Assembly (NCBI GenBank): GCA_964351025.1
Contig: CAYGLV010000003.1
Location: forward strand, 1 to 64,000
Length of the DNA stretch: 64,000 nucleotides
Reading direction: 5' to 3'
Origin: CAYGLV01 sp964351025
Lineage (GTDB): Bacteria; Actinomycetota; Thermoleophilia; Gaiellales; Gaiellaceae
Each line of letters opens with the position of its first letter. Positions within the stretch are counted from its first letter, which is position 1. Both the position numbers and the translations under genes were made by a program. Below are positions 61,822-64,000 of this stretch, in pieces. The notes under the pieces were generated by a model. It saw only the letters and a list, made by a program, of their open reading frames with translations, searched no databases and was not told where the DNA came from.

Positions 61822-62803
61822 GGGCGAACTCCCGGCGCAGGAACTCTGCGATCTCCTCGATCGACAGGTCGCTGGAGAAGCCGGCCGCCTGGCGGTGCCC
61901 GCCCCCGGTCGACTTGCGCGCGATCGCGGAGACGTCGATCTCATCCCCCGAAGCACGCAGCGAGACGCGCCGCGCCGGCGTGCCACCGCGGGGAGGCTCG
62001 CGGATGAGAGCGGCCATCTGGGCGCCCTCGACCGCGCGGAGGTAGTCGATGATGCCCTCCGAGTACGGCTCGGCCGCACCGACCTCCTCGAAATCTGTGC
62101 GGAGCAGGTGGGAGACGACGAGCCGGCCGCCCTCGTACACCTGGGCGCGATCGAGGGCTCGCGCCAGCAGCTTCAGCTTCGCGAACTGAACGGTCTCGTA
62201 GACGCCCTGGAAGACCTTGTGTACGTCCGCGCCGGCCTCGACGAGCTCTGCCGCCAGCCGGAGCGCTTTCGGGGTCGTGTTCGCATACTGGAAACGGCCG
62301 GTATCCGTCACCAGCGCGGCGTAGAGCGGTTCTGCGATCTCGGGCGTCAGCTCCACACCCAGCCCCGCAAAGACATCCCGCAGCACCTCGCCGGTGGACG
62401 ACGCGTCAGCAACGACGAGGTTGACGTCGCCGAAGCGGGAGTTGTCGTGATGGTGATCGATGTCGATCGTGAAGGGCGCCCCGTGCAGGATCGCCGGATC
62501 GGGGCCAAGGCGGCTTTCGTTCGCGCAGTCCACAGCGACCAGAACCCGCTCGGAGGCATCGTCCGGCAGCTCGCGGTGCAGATCCTCGAGCGGCAGGAAC
62601 CGGTACTCGCCCGGCAGTGGCGACGGCCCACGGAGATACATGACGCTGTCCTTGCCGAGCTGTCGCAGCACGACGTGCAGCGCGAGCAGCGAGCCGAGCG
62701 CGTCGCCGTCCGGGTTCTCATGCGTGGTGACGAGGAAGCGCTCGCGGCCGCGAATCTCCGCGACAACGGCCTCCAGGTCAGCTTGCGTCTGCGGCGTCGT
62801 CAC
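61802..62803 (-). CDS. nrnA: DHH-family oligoribonuclease / pAp phosphatase
   Basis: Degrades short RNA oligomers and 3'-phosphoadenosine 5'-phosphate. The 333-residue protein has the DHH motifs THENPDGDALGSLLAL, VAVDCANE, DIDHHHDN and the DHHA1 substrate motif STGGGHRQAAGFS. Some NrnA-like enzymes also cut pGpG, the end product of c-di-GMP breakdown, which would fit the GGDEF/HD-GYP protein at 18-21 kb. It overlaps rbfA by 26 bases. Confidence 0.93.
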   Translation of the reverse strand: MTTPQTQADLEAVVAEIRGRERFLVTTHENPDGDALGSLLALHVVLRQLGKDSVMYLRGPSPLPGEYRFLPLEDLHRELPDDASERVLVAVDCANESRLGPDPAILHGAPFTIDIDHHHDNSRFGDVNLVVADASSTGEVLRDVFAGLGVELTPEIAEPLYAALVTDTGRFQYANTTPKALRLAAELVEAGADVHKVFQGVYETVQFAKLKLLARALDRAQVYEGGRLVVSHLLRTDFEEVGAAEPYSEGIIDYLRAVEGAQMAALIREPPRGGTPARRVSLRASGDEIDVSAIARKSTGGGHRQAAGFSSDLSIEEIAEFLRREFAHAAARP

Positions 62804-63140
62804 GTGGTGTGACCTCGTCGATCAGCTTGCTCAAGCGCATACCGCGCTCGACGGTCGGATCGTATTCGAACGTGAGCCGCGGGGTCCTGCGCAGGCGGAG
62901 CTCGCGCCCGATCCGGGCCTGGAGGACGCCGTGCGCCGCTTGGAGGCCGGCGAGCGTCGCACGCAGCTTCTTCTCCGAGCCGAGCACGCTGACGTAGACC
63001 GTCGCGTGCTCGAGGTCGGTCGTCGTCACGACTCCCGTGACGGTGACGAAGCCGATGCGCGGGTCTTTCAGTGTCGGCACGGCCTCGGCGAGGACGGCCC
63101 GCATCGCCTCGTTGACCCGCCGCATGCGCTCAGAGCTCAT
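62778..63140 (-). CDS. rbfA: Ribosome-binding factor A
   Basis: A 120-residue KH-like factor for 16S rRNA 5'-end maturation and 30S assembly. Family markers are SSERMRRVNEAMRAVLAE, KDPRIGFVTVTGVVTT, ATVYVSVLG and LRRTPRLTFEYDPTVERGMRLSKLI. The ATG lies within an extensive inverted repeat that spans the whole gap to ylxP and pairs with its own start region; no strong ribosome-binding sequence is visible. In E. coli rbfA is a cold-shock gene, so leader control would be sensible. Confidence 0.95.
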   Translation of the reverse strand: MSSERMRRVNEAMRAVLAEAVPTLKDPRIGFVTVTGVVTTTDLEHATVYVSVLGSEKKLRATLAGLQAAHGVLQARIGRELRLRRTPRLTFEYDPTVERGMRLSKLIDEVTPRDDAADAS

Positions 63141-63296
63141 CTCAGGATGACGCTTCGTCGCCGGAGCGTGATGGGTGGGTGCGATGCGAGGACGCAGGGA
63201 GTCCCGATAGCAGCGCTACCGGGACGACTGAGGACGAAGCAGCGTTCCTGCACAGCGCGTTCCGGCGGCACAAGGCTTCATTCTGAGATGAGCTCT
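63132..63296 (-). promoter_or_regulatory. Structured rbfA leader covering the start codon
   Basis: The 14-base arm 63132-63145, which contains the rbfA ATG, is exactly complementary to 63283-63296 at the ylxP stop. The helix continues through partial matches to a GCCGGA/TCCGGC block (63160-63165 with 63261-63266). At the tip GTCCCG (63201-63206) pairs with CGGGAC (63220-63225) with TAGC/GCTA inside. The fold would hide the rbfA start and spans the full distance between the two genes. Confidence 0.65.
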
Positions 63297-63595
63297 TAGT
63301 CATCGAGGCACACTACCTCGCGTTCGACCCTGCCCAGCTCGAACGCCTGGCTGCCCAGCCAGCGCTCGGCCTCGTCGAGCAGGCGCACGACTTCGCGGTG
63401 CTCGCGCGCGACGCAGGAGAACGTGATGCGGGCACGCTGCCAGACGTCGTGATGGTCTACCTCGGCGACCGCTGCCCCCACGCGGTTGGTGAGCTGCGCC
63501 TTGATGGAGCGCACGTGCATGCGCTTCTCCTTGAGCGAGTGGCTCTCGGGGAAGTGCAGCTCGGCCGAGACTATGCCAACGTAACCCGTGCCCAC
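63296..63595 (-). CDS. DUF503 protein, YlxP-like
   Basis: A 99-residue protein of the YlxP/DUF503 family: an alpha-beta fold opening VGIVSAELHFPESHSLKEKRMHVRSIKAQL and with VAEVDHHDVWQRARITFSCVA. It is almost always encoded between infB and rbfA, as here, and is presumed to work in ribosome assembly or translation, but no activity is established. The stop codon TAA adjoins the 5' arm of the rbfA leader structure. Confidence 0.92.
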   Translation of the reverse strand: MGTGYVGIVSAELHFPESHSLKEKRMHVRSIKAQLTNRVGAAVAEVDHHDVWQRARITFSCVAREHREVVRLLDEAERWLGSQAFELGRVEREVVCLDD

Positions 63596-63617
63596 GCCGG
63601 TCGTGACGCGGGAGCGG

Positions 63618-64000
63618 CTACGCCGCGGGCTCGTCGAGGCTGTCTCGCTCGACGTGCCTCGTCTCGTAGGCCTCGAGCACGTCGCCTTCCTTGACGTCGT
63701 TGAAGCCGTCGAGCAGGATGCCGCACTCGAAGCCTTCCTGGATCTCGCGCGCGTCCTCCTTGAAGCGCTTCAGCTGGGCGATCGACGTGTCGTGGACGAT
63801 CGTTCCGTCACGGATCACGCGCACCTGCGCGCTGCGCTTGATGACGCCGCTCGTGACCATGCAGCCGGCGATCGTGCCGAGCCGGGAGACCTTGAACAGC
63901 GCCCGCACCTCGGCCTCGCCGAGCGTCTCCTCGGTCTTGACGGGAGACAGGAGGCCGACAAGCGCCTGCTGGATGTCCTCGGTCAGGTTGTAGATGACGC
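63618..64000 (-). CDS. infB: Translation initiation factor IF-2 (C-terminal part only)
   Basis: The last 127 residues of IF-2, running off the window end. The visible part covers the linker (YNLTEDIQQALVGLLSP) and domain IV, which binds formyl-methionyl-tRNA: LGEAEVRALFKVSRLGTIAGCMVTSG, VRVIRDGTIVHDTSIAQLKRFK, EGFECGILLDGFNDVKEGDVLEAYE. It heads the leftward infB-ylxP-rbfA-nrnA-truB-ribF string. Confidence 0.95.
   Translation of the reverse strand, partial: VIYNLTEDIQQALVGLLSPVKTEETLGEAEVRALFKVSRLGTIAGCMVTSGVIKRSAQVRVIRDGTIVHDTSIAQLKRFKEDAREIQEGFECGILLDGFNDVKEGDVLEAYETRHVERDSLDEPAA

Overview
The window is GC-rich, gene-dense bacterial chromosome. It most resembles a deep-branching actinobacterium, probably class Thermoleophilia; that placement is inference from gene content, not from a marker tree. 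Supporting signs are an LL-diaminopimelate pathway, the GarA-type FHA protein next to a MerR regulator, a single-motif RsiG-like c-di-GMP protein, paired SigA/SigB-type sigma factors and a MurT/GatD pair. From family knowledge, many neighbours match the Mycobacterium tuberculosis order around rip1-ispG-proS, pgsA-garA-merR, sigA/sigB and dut...recA...ftsK-rnj-dapA-dapB-M16-pnp-rpsO-ribF-truB-nrnA-rbfA-infB. Two runs of exactly 100 N (21496-21595, 46871-46970) mark it as a scaffold with unsized gaps. No phage, transposase, CRISPR array or rRNA was seen.

Layout. 1-4.3 kb: end of an RseP/Rip1 protease, ispG, a structured leader, proS, a small XRE regulator, a 164-nt inverted-repeat element and tRNA-Pro(GGG). 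4.3-8.8 kb: a secreted GH99-like protein, then a leftward operon hutF-archease-rtcB-thioredoxin. 8.8-12.5 kb: pgsA, rsiG-like, GarA-like FHA, merR, apt and small unknowns. 12.8-18.3 kb: uppP, two primary-type sigma factors around a CpsB-like phosphatase, a class II amidotransferase and an HNH-repeat protein. 18.4-25.9 kb: a 910-residue GGDEF plus HD-GYP protein, an exported subtilase with N-terminal SALWG and C-terminal SWxD repeats, then murT and gatD flanking a 53-residue exported peptide that carries the same SWxD motif. 25.9-41.1 kb: nudix, dut, hflX, dapE-dapC-dapD, and a long leftward block rodZ-cinA-thpR-recA-recX-rny-miaB-epimerase-miaA-dapF. 41.1-47.1 kb: a BMP-type nucleoside ABC importer. 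47.2-64 kb: ftsK, crcB, nucleoside hydrolase, ribokinase, rnj, dapA, mscL, dapB, an M16 peptidase, pnp, rpsO, ribF, truB, nrnA, rbfA, ylxP and the end of infB.

How it fits together. Cell-wall precursor supply is strongly represented: dapA, dapB, dapC, dapD, dapE and dapF, uppP, and MurT/GatD amidation. RNA maturation and decay (rtcB/archease, rny, rnj, pnp, miaA/miaB, truB, thpR) and nucleoside uptake and salvage (BMP importer, nucleoside hydrolase, ribokinase, apt, dut) are the other themes. Cyclic-di-GMP signalling is represented by both an enzyme and a likely receptor.

The most distinctive signals are four. First, the SWxD subtilase and matching small exported peptide. Second, a DapF in which both catalytic cysteines are serine. 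Third, a strongly structured rbfA leader that pairs the start codon. Fourth, -10-like hexamers placed 6-9 nt before many start codons, suggesting leaderless transcription, together with at least six convergent gene pairs that share a CTAG double stop.
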